Shown: piece after piece, positions 53,438 through 63,200 of the stretch
How positions within the stretch are numbered: the first letter of the stretch is position 1
Layout: each line of letters starts with the position of its first letter
Source of the DNA: Chitinophaga niabensis
GTDB taxonomy: Bacteria > Bacteroidota > Bacteroidia > Chitinophagales > Chitinophagaceae
Assembly: GCF_039545795.1 (NCBI RefSeq)
Contig: NZ_CP154260.1
Location: forward strand, 1,369,001 to 1,433,000
Reading direction: 5' to 3'
DNA: 64,000 bases
Program-made: the position numbers and the translations under genes
The notes under the pieces: model-generated
The model's input: the letters and a program-made list of their open reading frames with translations, nothing else
What the model was told of the DNA's origin: nothing
The model's database searches: none

Positions 53438-54723
53438 GCTTGTGATATTTTTCCGGGTCTGTGCCCATTCTTCAATGTTTCCAGGATGTTCTCGTTCCTG
53501 ATAATGATCATCCCGTGCCGGTCGTCTGTAATGCCCCTTTCTAAAGTGTAGGTGTATTCGGGTGTATGGCCGTTCATACGTGTAGGAAGGTAAAGGAAGC
53601 CGATAGTGTTTTGCTGTTTCAGATCTTCGCCGGCTTCAACGATGTGCGAGGAGATAATGAACATGCTGGTCTTCTTCCTGCTAAAAGCGCTGGTAATGGC
53701 TACGGTAGCTTCATGGGCATCTTTTACATTCGTTCCCCTGAACAGTTCATCAAATACAATGAACAAGGCTTTGCCCCGGTTTAATTCTGTGGCCACTTTT
53801 TTTACGCGCAGCACTTCTGCATAAAAATGACTGGCCCCTATACCTAAATTATCCGGCAGGTTAATGGTCGTATACATGCCGTCCATTACGGAGAACTCCA
53901 TGGAAGCTGCTGCCACCGGGAATCCTACATGAGCCACGTATAAAGCGGTGCTCACGGAACGCAGGAAAGTGGACTTCCCCGCCATATTAGCACCGGTAAG
54001 AAAAATAACATGTTCAGCAGGGCTCATGGATACGTTATTGCCAACCGGATGCTGTAAAGAAGGATGGTACACGCCTTCCAGCTTCAGTATGCATTGCCCT
54101 TTTTCACGGGCCAAAGGAAAAACGAATTGCCTTTCTGCAGCGATGCCTGCAACAGAGAGATACACATCCAGGTAATAAATATGCCGGAGCAATTGCGCTA
54201 TCCTGTCGCGTTCACGTACCCTGAAAAGATTATCATAGGCTGCAACGGCAGCAAAGGATAAACGCGCATTTTCCTTTTCGCGTAATGTGGGTTCCAATGC
54301 AGGAGCATTCACCAGCGATGTGATCTCAGCCAGTTCTTCTGCATAGGCAGCGATGTTCTTTACTTCCGTTGATCCTGTAAATTCCCGCGTCTGCAGGATC
54401 AGCGAGATCACAGATGATACGCCCTGCTGGATCTCTTTGTCATTCAACTTCGCATGATCCGGGTCCTTTATGTACTTCTCCGTTATATCGAATAAAGCTG
54501 AACTGAACGGAAAGGCCTTTTTTAACCGGGCAAAACTTTTGATGATACTACTGCGCCGGCTGATCGCTTCCGTGTCAGACAGCGGGGCGAGGAACATTTC
54601 TTTCAGGATCAGTTCACCACCCCTGGTATGTGTACGGTTATACAGATCATAAATGCCGTTGTTGCCGCGTTTTTCGAATATCCCCAGATCGGTGATCGTT
54701 TGCTCGTCTGTATGAAAGGCCAT
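53434..54723 (-). CDS. MutS-like ATPase (core and ATPase domain only), first of tandem pair
   Basis: 429 residues, a paralogue of the next gene. The core begins with THTRGGELILKEMFLAPL (31-48), the ATPase has Walker A GANMAGKST at 244-252, Walker B LFIVFDELFRGTN with Asp325 and Glu326, and FIISSHIVEAGEDL. No mismatch-recognition domain, no nuclease. It begins one base after the stop of the GldF/GldG-like gene and overlaps the second MutS-like gene by four bases. The coupling ties the pair to membrane transport genes rather than to DNA repair genes; a cytoplasmic partner of the transporter or an envelope-stress role can be imagined but not shown. Confidence 0.88.
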   Translation of the reverse strand: MAFHTDEQTITDLGIFEKRGNNGIYDLYNRTHTRGGELILKEMFLAPLSDTEAISRRSSIIKSFARLKKAFPFSSALFDITEKYIKDPDHAKLNDKEIQQGVSSVISLILQTREFTGSTEVKNIAAYAEELAEITSLVNAPALEPTLREKENARLSFAAVAAYDNLFRVRERDRIAQLLRHIYYLDVYLSVAGIAAERQFVFPLAREKGQCILKLEGVYHPSLQHPVGNNVSMSPAEHVIFLTGANMAGKSTFLRSVSTALYVAHVGFPVAAASMEFSVMDGMYTTINLPDNLGIGASHFYAEVLRVKKVATELNRGKALFIVFDELFRGTNVKDAHEATVAITSAFSRKKTSMFIISSHIVEAGEDLKQQNTIGFLYLPTRMNGHTPEYTYTLERGITDDRHGMIIIRNENILETLKNGHRPGKISQA

Positions 54724-54724
54724 T

Positions 54725-57046
54725 TTATGCTCTTTTACGCCTGATTAATAATATGGAGCCTGTCAGCAATATGAGGGCCGGCAGTATCCAGATGTATATG
54801 ATCTTCAGCATGCTTACGCCATTGGGGCTGATGCTCACTTTATTGTCTTTCACGTCCGGGCGTGGTGCATAGATCGGGAAACTGCCATAGTTCATCCAGC
54901 TGTAAAATGCCCTGCTCATGAAACTGCCGCCATTCCTGAGATTGCTCATGAAATCAGCATCACTGCAAACAACGATGCGCTGCTGCCGGTTATTGATCTG
55001 CCTGGTGAGTGCCATAGCTGTAGGGAAACTGCCTTTGAGATCTCCTTCCAGCGGGCTGAATACCGGCGCTGCGGAATCTGTTACCAGGGTACCTGCTTTC
55101 AGCCAGGTTTGTTCAGTGGACAGTAATAAAGGCGTTGCTTTAAAAGGAGCCTGTGCTGATGTGGAAATACCGGTTGCGCCGGGCATGAGTATCTTGCCCG
55201 TGTCTCCATATTTCTTTATCTCCAGCAGCGCGCCTTCTTCCGCAAGATTTAAGGTGGTCCCTGTGATATAAGGTTGTGTCATATGGGGCATCTCATCTTT
55301 GCTGGGCTCTATCAGCGTGCCGTTCATCAGTTGCACACCCAGTTGCTGCAATAGCGGGTTCAGTACATATTGTTTACCTGGTTCGCCCAGTATCAGCATA
55401 TTGCCGCCATTGTCTATATAACGCCTGATCTTGCCCAGCGCGGTTTCGCTGAGTTCCATCCTTGGATCTGCCAGCACAAGTGTGGTGACATCCGGAGGAA
55501 TACTGGCAGTGTTCAGTGAAATAGTATCTGCATTAAAGCCCACATTGATCAATGAAAAGCGGTTCTCCAAGGCCAGTGCATGCAGCCGGTATTCCCGTTC
55601 TCCCTTTTTATAGATACTGCGTTCAAGGTCGCCGCTGATGAAAGCAACCCTGGGCAGCTTTGCCTTTACCAGGCGTTTAATGGCTGCAGCCACCTGTGTT
55701 TCCATCGGCCAGAAGATGTTGTCGTCAAAGGTCCGCAGGAAGGTGGTTCTGCCCTTGTATTTTAACTGCATCACCAACCGGTAATTTTCCGGCAACAGGT
55801 TGATCGTTTTGCGTATGGAGTCCGGCGATTGAAAGCGCGATACCTTTTCATCATAACCTTCTATCATTTGCACTGCCATCTGCTGTACGGTTTTCCCGGG
55901 GAATGATCTGCGCAAAGAACCAGCATCTATAATACTGTCGTAAGCATAATAGTATACATAGTTAAAGCGGATGTCCGGTTTGAAACGCTGGTACTGGTCC
56001 CATACTTCAGAGAGGTATTCATTGCGTTTTTCCGGCAGGCCTCTGTAAGCGCCGCCGCCGAGTATATTGGTGTACAGCGTTACCTCCAATGGATCTTTGC
56101 CCAGTTCTTTGATCACCTCCTGTGTCCGTGGATGAATGGTATTGGTTTGCGCAGCAGTGGTATCCCAGTAACCTGTAAGGGTGGGGCGTGAACTCACATA
56201 TCCTGCCAGTAATACAGATAATATCACCAGCGCATAACCTCCTGCTCTTATATACCATGGCTTTGACTGGCGTGCTGCCCTGAGCTTGAGCAGGGTAAAT
56301 GCCAGGAACATATATACGATGAGGATGAAATAAATAACATCTTTCGTGGTGATCAATCCCTGCAGCATTTTTCCAGTTCGCCCTGATAAGGAAAGGAAGT
56401 ACGTGAGGTCCCTCACAAGATCGATCTTCTGCCATAAGCTGCCAATGCGGCTCAGGATGAAAATAATAATAAAGCTGCCGATAGCGGAAACGATCTGGTA
56501 AGTGGTGAGGCTGGACATAAACAAGCCGATAGACGAATAGGCGCAAACAAGCAGGTAAAAACCAAGTGAGGCAGATAACAACATGCCATAGTCAACCGAT
56601 TGGATATTGAATGCCCCTGATATCATAAATACACCTATGATCGAAAGCAACAACAGGTTGTAGATCATGATGGCAAGGTATTTCCCTAATACGATCTGCC
56701 GCAGCTTAACGGGAGAAGAATAAAGCAGTTTGATAGTACCATTGCTGATCTCCCGGTTGATCAATCCCATAGAGAGCAATGGAACAAACAGGTAGAGATT
56801 TTGCAGTGCGCTGCTGAAGATGCCGTTCGGGCTCAGGAAGATCTTCAGGGTCTGTGAAACCGGACCAAAGTCTTTGAACTTTGGATGATTTCTCAGCAGC
56901 AGGTCCTGCAGTTTGGCGGTGCCGTATAAAGTGTCTGTATAGAAATAAGCGCATTGCACAAAGAACGCAACAGCCAGGAACCATGCTACGGGAGAATAGA
57001 AGAGATTACGAAGTTCTGTCTTCGCAATTTTATAGATCATTTTCAT
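54725..57046 (-). CDS. Fused GldF-like ABC permease and GldG-like auxiliary domain
   Basis: 773 residues from the ATG at 57046. Residues 1-245 are an ABC-2 type permease with six hydrophobic helices (for example AWFLAVAFFVQCAYFY and YLAIMIYNLLLLSIIGVFMISG), like GldF. A seventh helix (AGGYALVILSVLLAGYVSS) starts a GldG-like extracytoplasmic region (about 290-740; TLVLADPRMELSETALGKIRRYIDNGGNMLILGEPG). A last helix (IWILPALILLTGSILLI) and a basic end follow. In Flavobacterium, GldF and GldG are separate proteins that work with the ATPase GldA in gliding; here they are one chain. The ATPase gene is ten bases upstream, and the MutS-like pair follows directly. Confidence 0.88.
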   Translation of the reverse strand: MKMIYKIAKTELRNLFYSPVAWFLAVAFFVQCAYFYTDTLYGTAKLQDLLLRNHPKFKDFGPVSQTLKIFLSPNGIFSSALQNLYLFVPLLSMGLINREISNGTIKLLYSSPVKLRQIVLGKYLAIMIYNLLLLSIIGVFMISGAFNIQSVDYGMLLSASLGFYLLVCAYSSIGLFMSSLTTYQIVSAIGSFIIIFILSRIGSLWQKIDLVRDLTYFLSLSGRTGKMLQGLITTKDVIYFILIVYMFLAFTLLKLRAARQSKPWYIRAGGYALVILSVLLAGYVSSRPTLTGYWDTTAAQTNTIHPRTQEVIKELGKDPLEVTLYTNILGGGAYRGLPEKRNEYLSEVWDQYQRFKPDIRFNYVYYYAYDSIIDAGSLRRSFPGKTVQQMAVQMIEGYDEKVSRFQSPDSIRKTINLLPENYRLVMQLKYKGRTTFLRTFDDNIFWPMETQVAAAIKRLVKAKLPRVAFISGDLERSIYKKGEREYRLHALALENRFSLINVGFNADTISLNTASIPPDVTTLVLADPRMELSETALGKIRRYIDNGGNMLILGEPGKQYVLNPLLQQLGVQLMNGTLIEPSKDEMPHMTQPYITGTTLNLAEEGALLEIKKYGDTGKILMPGATGISTSAQAPFKATPLLLSTEQTWLKAGTLVTDSAAPVFSPLEGDLKGSFPTAMALTRQINNRQQRIVVCSDADFMSNLRNGGSFMSRAFYSWMNYGSFPIYAPRPDVKDNKVSISPNGVSMLKIIYIWILPALILLTGSILLIRRKRA

Positions 57047-57056
57047 CAATTACAGT

Positions 57057-57983
57057 TTATGAGTTCGGCTGGATGGATAATTGTTTAAAGATGTCATCAA
57101 GAAGGCCTTTGTCGAGCGTGAGTTCGCGGAGTTTCCAGCCCTGTTGCATGCTGGCGGCAATGATCCTTTCTGCTACCTCTTCATCGCCGTCAAAATAGAT
57201 GCGGGCTTGCCGGTCCGTCAGGAAGTCCGCTTTCGTAACACCTTTTATCGTTAGCAGTTCCGCTGCCGTGGGTGGCTGTTCCATACGGATCACTAAACTG
57301 TGCGGCTGTATGTAATCATTGAAGGCATTCATGGAATCTGAAAAAACGATCCTTCCGCCTTCGATCATGATCACATCTTTACACATCAGGTGTATCTCTG
57401 ATAAGATATGAGAAGATATCAGTACCACATGGTCCTGTGCAATCTCTTTGATCAGCTTTCTCACTTCTATCAGTTGATTAGGGTCCAGTCCATTGGTAGG
57501 TTCATCCATCACTACCAGTTTTGGTTGATGAATAATGGATTGGGCAATGCCTACCCGTTGTTTGTAACCACCGGAGAGATTGCGGATCAGCCTGTTGCTG
57601 AAATGCGCAATGCCGCAACGTTCTTTCACATCTCTTACCGCTCCTTTGATCTTATGCTTTGGTATCATCCGCAACTCTGCGGAATAGGTCAGGTATTCAT
57701 CAATGGAAAGGTCCGGATACAAAGGCGGTTGTTGCGGAAGGAAGCCGATCTCCCGCTTGGCCAGTTCCGGTTCTTTCCCGATGTCCTGCCCGTTGATATA
57801 CACATATCCTTCTGTTTGATTCAATACGCCACACATGATGTTCATGGTGGTGGATTTGCCGGCGCCATTGGAGCCTAAGAGGCCCACGGCGCCGTTACCG
57901 TTTATTTCAATATTGATATCGCGTATAGCCCAGTTGCTGTTGTACTTGTGGGAGAGCTTCTCCACCTTTAATATGTGAGGCAT
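57057..57983 (-). CDS. ABC transporter ATPase, GldA-like
   Basis: 308 residues. Walker A GSNGAGKST (about 38-46), Q-loop LPQQPPLYPDLS, signature LSGGYKQRVGIAQ, Walker B LVVMDEPTNGLDP and switch SSHILSEI are complete, and a C-terminal region of about 85 residues is typical of the GldA/drug-ABC-2 group. It powers the fused permease encoded next. The gene is part of the run SusC-SusD-DUF4397-ABC-permease-MutS-MutS; the genes after SusD are separated by 10 bases or fewer. Gliding is one possible role, but no other gld or spr gene is in the window. Confidence 0.93.
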   Translation of the reverse strand: MPHILKVEKLSHKYNSNWAIRDINIEINGNGAVGLLGSNGAGKSTTMNIMCGVLNQTEGYVYINGQDIGKEPELAKREIGFLPQQPPLYPDLSIDEYLTYSAELRMIPKHKIKGAVRDVKERCGIAHFSNRLIRNLSGGYKQRVGIAQSIIHQPKLVVMDEPTNGLDPNQLIEVRKLIKEIAQDHVVLISSHILSEIHLMCKDVIMIEGGRIVFSDSMNAFNDYIQPHSLVIRMEQPPTAAELLTIKGVTKADFLTDRQARIYFDGDEEVAERIIAASMQQGWKLRELTLDKGLLDDIFKQLSIQPNS

Positions 57984-57990
57984 GGTATGT

Positions 57991-58749
57991 TTAGTTATAT
58001 GAATAAGCTTCTATCAGCATTATCTTCCAGGTGGTGCGGTCCGCAGGCAAACCCATAAAGGCCAGTGTAAAGTTCCGGTACCGCTTTGCAGTGTTGGCAA
58101 AGGTTGAGTTCACACCCGTCAGCACATAACTGCCCAATAGTTCGCCGGTGGCTGCATTCCTGAACTCGAAATTGTATTGGCTCAGGCCGGCAGGAGCCGG
58201 GTATTTCTTAAAGCCGGTAATGGCCTTGTAGGAAATACCCGCCGCTTCCGAGCCATTTGCAAGACCGGTAATGTTAACGCTTACCGGCGCACTACCAGTG
58301 GAAAGGTTCACGAACCTTATCCCTAAGCTGCTGTCTGATGCAGGATAATAGGGAATAACATCCGTAGTCAGCAAAGTGTCCGGCGCCGTTTTGGTGCCGG
58401 TGAGGAACAGGGTATTGATGGTTCCCGGCTTCAGCTGAAGGTCCAGGTTAAACAGGGGGGTACTGTGAGCAGTGGTATCGGGATAAAGATAGACAGCCAG
58501 TTTTTGTGGCCCCCTGAGAGATAATGCCTGGCTGGCTTTATCAAACGTGCCATATACAAGTTTTAATGCAGTCTTGTACCACACGATGGGCGTGGTGCCA
58601 CCGAAATTGGTCACCAGCGATGGTGTGCTGCCCGGTACGGCATTGATCAGGTTCAGAGAGGCGGTAGGAGAGACGGTTTGTTTTTTACAGGCCAGCAGGC
58701 TACATGCAAGTACCCATACCGGCAGCTGTCTGAAAAATGTATGTTTCAT
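57991..58749 (-). CDS. DUF4397 domain lipoprotein
   Basis: 252 residues. Lipobox SLLAC puts the acylated Cys at 21. The body has two repeated beta-sandwich modules of DUF4397 type (ASLNLINAVPGSTPSLVTNFG, KLAVYLYPDTTAHSTPLFNLDLQLKPGTINTLFLTG, then LGIRFVNLSTGSAPVSVNITG). DUF4397 proteins are surface or periplasmic lipoproteins of unknown function. It lies 23 bases after susD and seven before the ABC ATPase gene, joining the SusCD part to the transporter part of the operon. Confidence 0.88.
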   Translation of the reverse strand: MKHTFFRQLPVWVLACSLLACKKQTVSPTASLNLINAVPGSTPSLVTNFGGTTPIVWYKTALKLVYGTFDKASQALSLRGPQKLAVYLYPDTTAHSTPLFNLDLQLKPGTINTLFLTGTKTAPDTLLTTDVIPYYPASDSSLGIRFVNLSTGSAPVSVNITGLANGSEAAGISYKAITGFKKYPAPAGLSQYNFEFRNAATGELLGSYVLTGVNSTFANTAKRYRNFTLAFMGLPADRTTWKIMLIEAYSYN

Positions 58750-58772
58750 ATTGTATGAATTATTTGATCTGC

Positions 58773-60203
58773 TTAATAACCATCATTTTGCTTAATGCGG
58801 GGATTTACGTCTATTTCAAGTGGCGGAACAGGATAAAGCAACTGGTAGTCACCTGCCCATGGCTGCTTTGCAAGCACAGCAGAAAGCACTGCATTTGCCT
58901 GGCCGGTGCGTTTCAGGTCCAGCCAGCGATGCCCCCATTCTACAAACAGTTCTGTGCGCCTTTCCTGCGCAATAGCCGCCTTCACCTGCTCTTCATTTAA
59001 GGAAGCGGATAATGGCTGCAGTTTGGCACGGAGGCGGATCGCATTCAGGTCAGTAATAGCGGCCGAAAGACCTCCGGGTGCGCCATTGACTGCAGCTTCT
59101 GCACGTATCAGGTACATTTCCGCGAGGCGGAATACCATGTAGTATTCAGAAGAGGCTGCACCGCTTACAGCGTTATGTTTGCCAAGTTTGTATTTATAAG
59201 CATAAGTGAGTGGTGTACCATTGTAGTTAGTAACGCCTGTCCAGGCAGTTTTGCGAATGTCTCCCGGCTCAAAAGCACTCAGCAGGGAAGCGGTAAGACT
59301 GTAATTGGCTATGCCGGTAGCCAGAGGACTGGGAATCATCGTATGTCCCTCACCGGTAGCATTCAGGAAATTAACAGCAGTTGTGTTTTGCTTTAACTGC
59401 CAGATGGCTTCCTTGCTGGCGGGAGCAAATACCTTGTTAGGATCGGTTTCCAGTTTATACCTGGAAACGTTATCAATAATGGCAGTAGCCTGCGCGGCGG
59501 CATTGGTGTAGTCTTTGGTATAGAGGTAGGTCCTTGCCAGCATAGCTGCAACCACTGCTTTATTGGGAACAATTCTTTCTGGCTCTGCACCTGGGCTCGG
59601 ATAATTGACGCCTACCATGTCATATGCATCTTTCAGGTCCTGTATTATTTGCCGGTATACTTCAGTGGCCGGAGTTTTGGTCATGTACCGGGTTTTATTG
59701 AAGTCTATGGTTAGCACAAGCGGTACGTCCCCAAAAAGGTTGGTGAGATAAAAAAAACAGAAGGCCCGCACGAATTTAGCTTCCCCTGTAAGCTTGGTCC
59801 GGAGGCTGTCCGAAAACTCAGGGGAATCAGACCCCGCAATTCCTTCGAGCACTGCATTGGCATCATAGATCACATTGTAGGCGCTCGTCCATACCTGGCT
59901 GGTATAACTGTTATTGAACAATAGCTGGTTAGGCGTAAAGCTGAGCATATGCGCATCCCCGGTTCCATAATAACTGATCTCATCGGCAGACATCCCGCCA
60001 AGGATCGTAGTATAACCATTACTGAAAGACAGTGCCCCGTTGACCAGCTGGGTGTACACACCAGCCATGGCAGTATTCGCCTGGTTATTGGTCTTGAACA
60101 TTTCAACAGTGGTAATGCTATTGATAGGCTGAGGTACCTCTATCATTTTTGTACATGACATCAGGAAAAATGCAGGTACTATTATTCTTGAAAGTTTGAG
60201 CAT
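58773..60203 (-). CDS. SusD/RagB-family lipoprotein (locus D)
   Basis: 476 residues from the ATG at 60203, which gives a lipoprotein signal (MLKLSRIIVPAFFLMSC, Cys17); the frame is open 13 codons further without signal character. Typical SusD blocks: AKFVRAFCFFYLTNLFGDVPLVL, YYMVFRLAEMYLIRAEAAVNG and RRTELFVEWGHRWLDLKRTG, with PRIKQNDGY at the end. It partners with the SusC encoded ten bases upstream. The ending WLDLKRTG (rather than FFDIRRW) places it in a different SusD branch from loci A and B. Confidence 0.93.
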   Translation of the reverse strand: MLKLSRIIVPAFFLMSCTKMIEVPQPINSITTVEMFKTNNQANTAMAGVYTQLVNGALSFSNGYTTILGGMSADEISYYGTGDAHMLSFTPNQLLFNNSYTSQVWTSAYNVIYDANAVLEGIAGSDSPEFSDSLRTKLTGEAKFVRAFCFFYLTNLFGDVPLVLTIDFNKTRYMTKTPATEVYRQIIQDLKDAYDMVGVNYPSPGAEPERIVPNKAVVAAMLARTYLYTKDYTNAAAQATAIIDNVSRYKLETDPNKVFAPASKEAIWQLKQNTTAVNFLNATGEGHTMIPSPLATGIANYSLTASLLSAFEPGDIRKTAWTGVTNYNGTPLTYAYKYKLGKHNAVSGAASSEYYMVFRLAEMYLIRAEAAVNGAPGGLSAAITDLNAIRLRAKLQPLSASLNEEQVKAAIAQERRTELFVEWGHRWLDLKRTGQANAVLSAVLAKQPWAGDYQLLYPVPPLEIDVNPRIKQNDGY

Positions 60204-60213
60204 AGTGAAAAAA

Positions 60214-63200
60214 TTAGAAATTGAATGAAACCCTCCCGGCAATCGTTCTTGGCAGGGGCAGTGTTCCGAATGTTATTTCCGGATCAATGCCTTTGTAACT
60301 GGTGATCGTAAATACATTCCCCATATTGAGCGATAAGTTCACGCCCTGCATGTACATCTTTTGACAAAGCTTTTTAGGCAGGGAATAGGAGAGGGCCAGG
60401 CTGGATAAACGTACAAATGAGCCGTCAACATATGAACCGTCTGAACCGGCAAAGCGTGCATCGCTTAGTGTAGAGAGTGTGGTAAAGCGGGGGTAGATGG
60501 TCTGGTCACCCGGCTTTTGCCAGTGGTTGTTGTAAACTTCCAGCGGTATATTGCCCATGCCTCCTGCAAAGCCAGTAAAAGGCAACTGCCGCAATTGCTT
60601 TTTGAAGTTAAAGAACACACTCAGCATAAGGTTTTTATAGGATAGCTGGTTGGATATTCCCCCGCTGTATCTGGGCGTAACATCCACTGCAACGTATTTA
60701 TCGTCATTCAGTGTGCCGGGAGGAACTCCTGAATTTTGGGTAATAATGCCATCATGATTATAATCAGCATAGCTATGCCTGCCGTTCTGAGGATTGACGC
60801 CCAGGTAACCAAGCAGGTATTCCGTATTCAGGGATGCACCTATTTTCTTCCTGGTGTAAAAAGAAGAGTATTCAAAATCAGGATAAGACAATAGCCTGTT
60901 ACGATTGATGCCAATATTGAATCCCACTGTCCAGGATAAAGCTTTGGTCGCGATGATATTTGCATTCAGATTTCCTTCCCATCCGCTGTTCTCCACATTG
61001 GCAGGCGAGTTGCCCAGCACGCTGGTGAAGCCGGTGTATGAAGGGAGTGGTATTGTTGTGAGCTGGTTATCACAGCGGTTGCGGTACCATGAAACGGTCA
61101 GCGTGATCTGGTCTTTCAGGAAGCCCATGGAAAGGTCCGCATTTATTTTCCGGTTCTCCTGCCATTGATAGTCTGCATTTACCGCCTGCTGGGAGATCAT
61201 TGCCGCTACACCATTATAGTTGCCCAGGTCGTAGCCGGTATACTTGGGAGCGCTCCACTGCGAGAGGTATTTATAGGCGCCTCCTGCATCAAGGCCGGTT
61301 ACGCCATAACTCGCATTCAGTTTCAGGAAACTCCACCAGGAAGGCAGCAGGTTTTTGGCCCATGTTTCCTCAGAGGCGATCCATGCCCCACCGGCGGACC
61401 AGAAATTACCGAACTGTTTACCGGGCCCGAAATTGGAAGAGCCATCCCGGTTACCTGTGAGCTCAAGGATGTACCTGTTCTGCCAGTTATAGTTAATACG
61501 ACCGTGTACACTGACATACTTTTTCTCGGCCAGCTGCTGGCCTGAGCTTACAAAAGGTGCATTGGAAATAGATTTCAGCAGCGCATCATTGGTATACCCG
61601 TAACCGGTCATATTGATCCCTTTGCTGCCAGAACTCTGATAAGTACCGCCGGCCATTACATCCAGCATACCTCCGCCAACATGCACTGCATAGTTCAGCT
61701 GCGGCTCAATATTCCAGTTGTTGATCGTTGAATTACCGAAACTGGCAGCCCCTGTAGGATTGAAAAGGGGATTTTGTGCAGCTATCGGATTGAACCAGGT
61801 GCTGTTGCTTTGTGCATTACTATAACCTGCGTTGATACTCAGGTTTAATTCCTTTACCAGGTGATAATTGATCCTTAAACCTGCATTGAGGAAATTGTTG
61901 CTGTTCGTAGAAGGCTGCAGTACCTGGGCGAAAGGGTAAGTTAATCCCACTGCCGTCCAATCCGCATAGTTCAATGCTCCCTTTTTATCAAAGATCGGCG
62001 CCGCATTGGGAGGCAGTGTTACCAGGCTGGGACTGGTAATGGCTTTCACATAAGTATAGCTGTATAATGTTCTGAGATCGATCGTTAATTTCTGGTTGGG
62101 GCTGTGATGTGTAACGTTGGAGGATATATTGATCCGTAGGTTTTTTCCGCTAAGTGTAGTGATATCCTGGCTCTCGTTATAACCTGCACCTAAATTAAAT
62201 GCAGTGTTACGGTCTCCGCCTGATAAGCCTACTGATGCTTCTGTACTTTTTGCCAATCCCCAGAACACATCCTGCCAGTCAGTAGAGCGGGTGGTATCCC
62301 AGCCCAGCTCAGGCATATTGGCGAGGTTAATGGGGAGTCCACCGTTTTTCAGGGCTTCCCGGCGCATCTGAAGATATTGTGAGGTGTTCAGCATGTCCCA
62401 GTGTTTGGGCGCAGCACTTACTGACCGTTGCACATCCACATTGAGCCTGGTTTTACCGGGTTTGGTCCTGTTGGTGGTGATGATGATTACCCCGTTGGCA
62501 CCCCTGGAACCGTAGATGGCTGTGGCAGCAGCATCCTTCAGTACGGAGATGCTTTCAATATCTGCCGGGTTGATACTGAATAAGGGGCTTTGTCCTTGTG
62601 TGTTGGAGAAAAGACCTGCCTGGAAGAAACCGGTAGAGCCATTTTGATAATTGCTGGAATTGAAAGATGTATTGATATCCAGTATCGTAAGTGGAACGCC
62701 GTCTATCACATAGAGCGGATCGGCTACCAGGGTTTCATTAATAGTATTCCGCCCTCTCACTTCCACTTTCACCGGTGCGCTGAGATATCCGCTGGTGGGA
62801 GTTATTAGTACGCCCGGTACTCTTCCGTTCAACGCCAGCAGGGGATTCATCACAGGCTGCTTCCGGATCTCTTCACCTGATATCTTCACGATGTTACCCA
62901 CAGCAAGGCGCTGGCTGGTTTTACCATAAGCCTGTACCACTTCTTCATCTAATACATTCACCGCTACGGCAAGACCTACAAAAAATTGCCGCTGGCCTTC
63001 CGGGAATTTTACCTCCTTGGTTTGATAACCGATATAGCTTACTTCCAGTATCACCTTTTCATTTTCTACTCCTTTCAATATCGCAAATCCTTCAGCATCT
63101 GTAGTGGTGCCCGTTTTAGTGCCCTTAACCTTCACGCTGGCACCCGGGAGGGGGCTGCCTGCTTCATCCAGGACGCGGAGGATGAGGTCAACAGGAGCAG

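Noticed and set aside
52121..54723. Classical DNA mismatch repair or an anti-phage defence island
   Set aside because: The MutS-like proteins lack mismatch-recognition domains, no mutL or nuclease gene is near, and neighbours are transport genes; no defence-gene hallmarks seen.
57057..57983. Gliding motility locus
   Set aside because: Only GldA/F/G-like functions are present; no other gld or spr gene is in the window, so gliding cannot be claimed.
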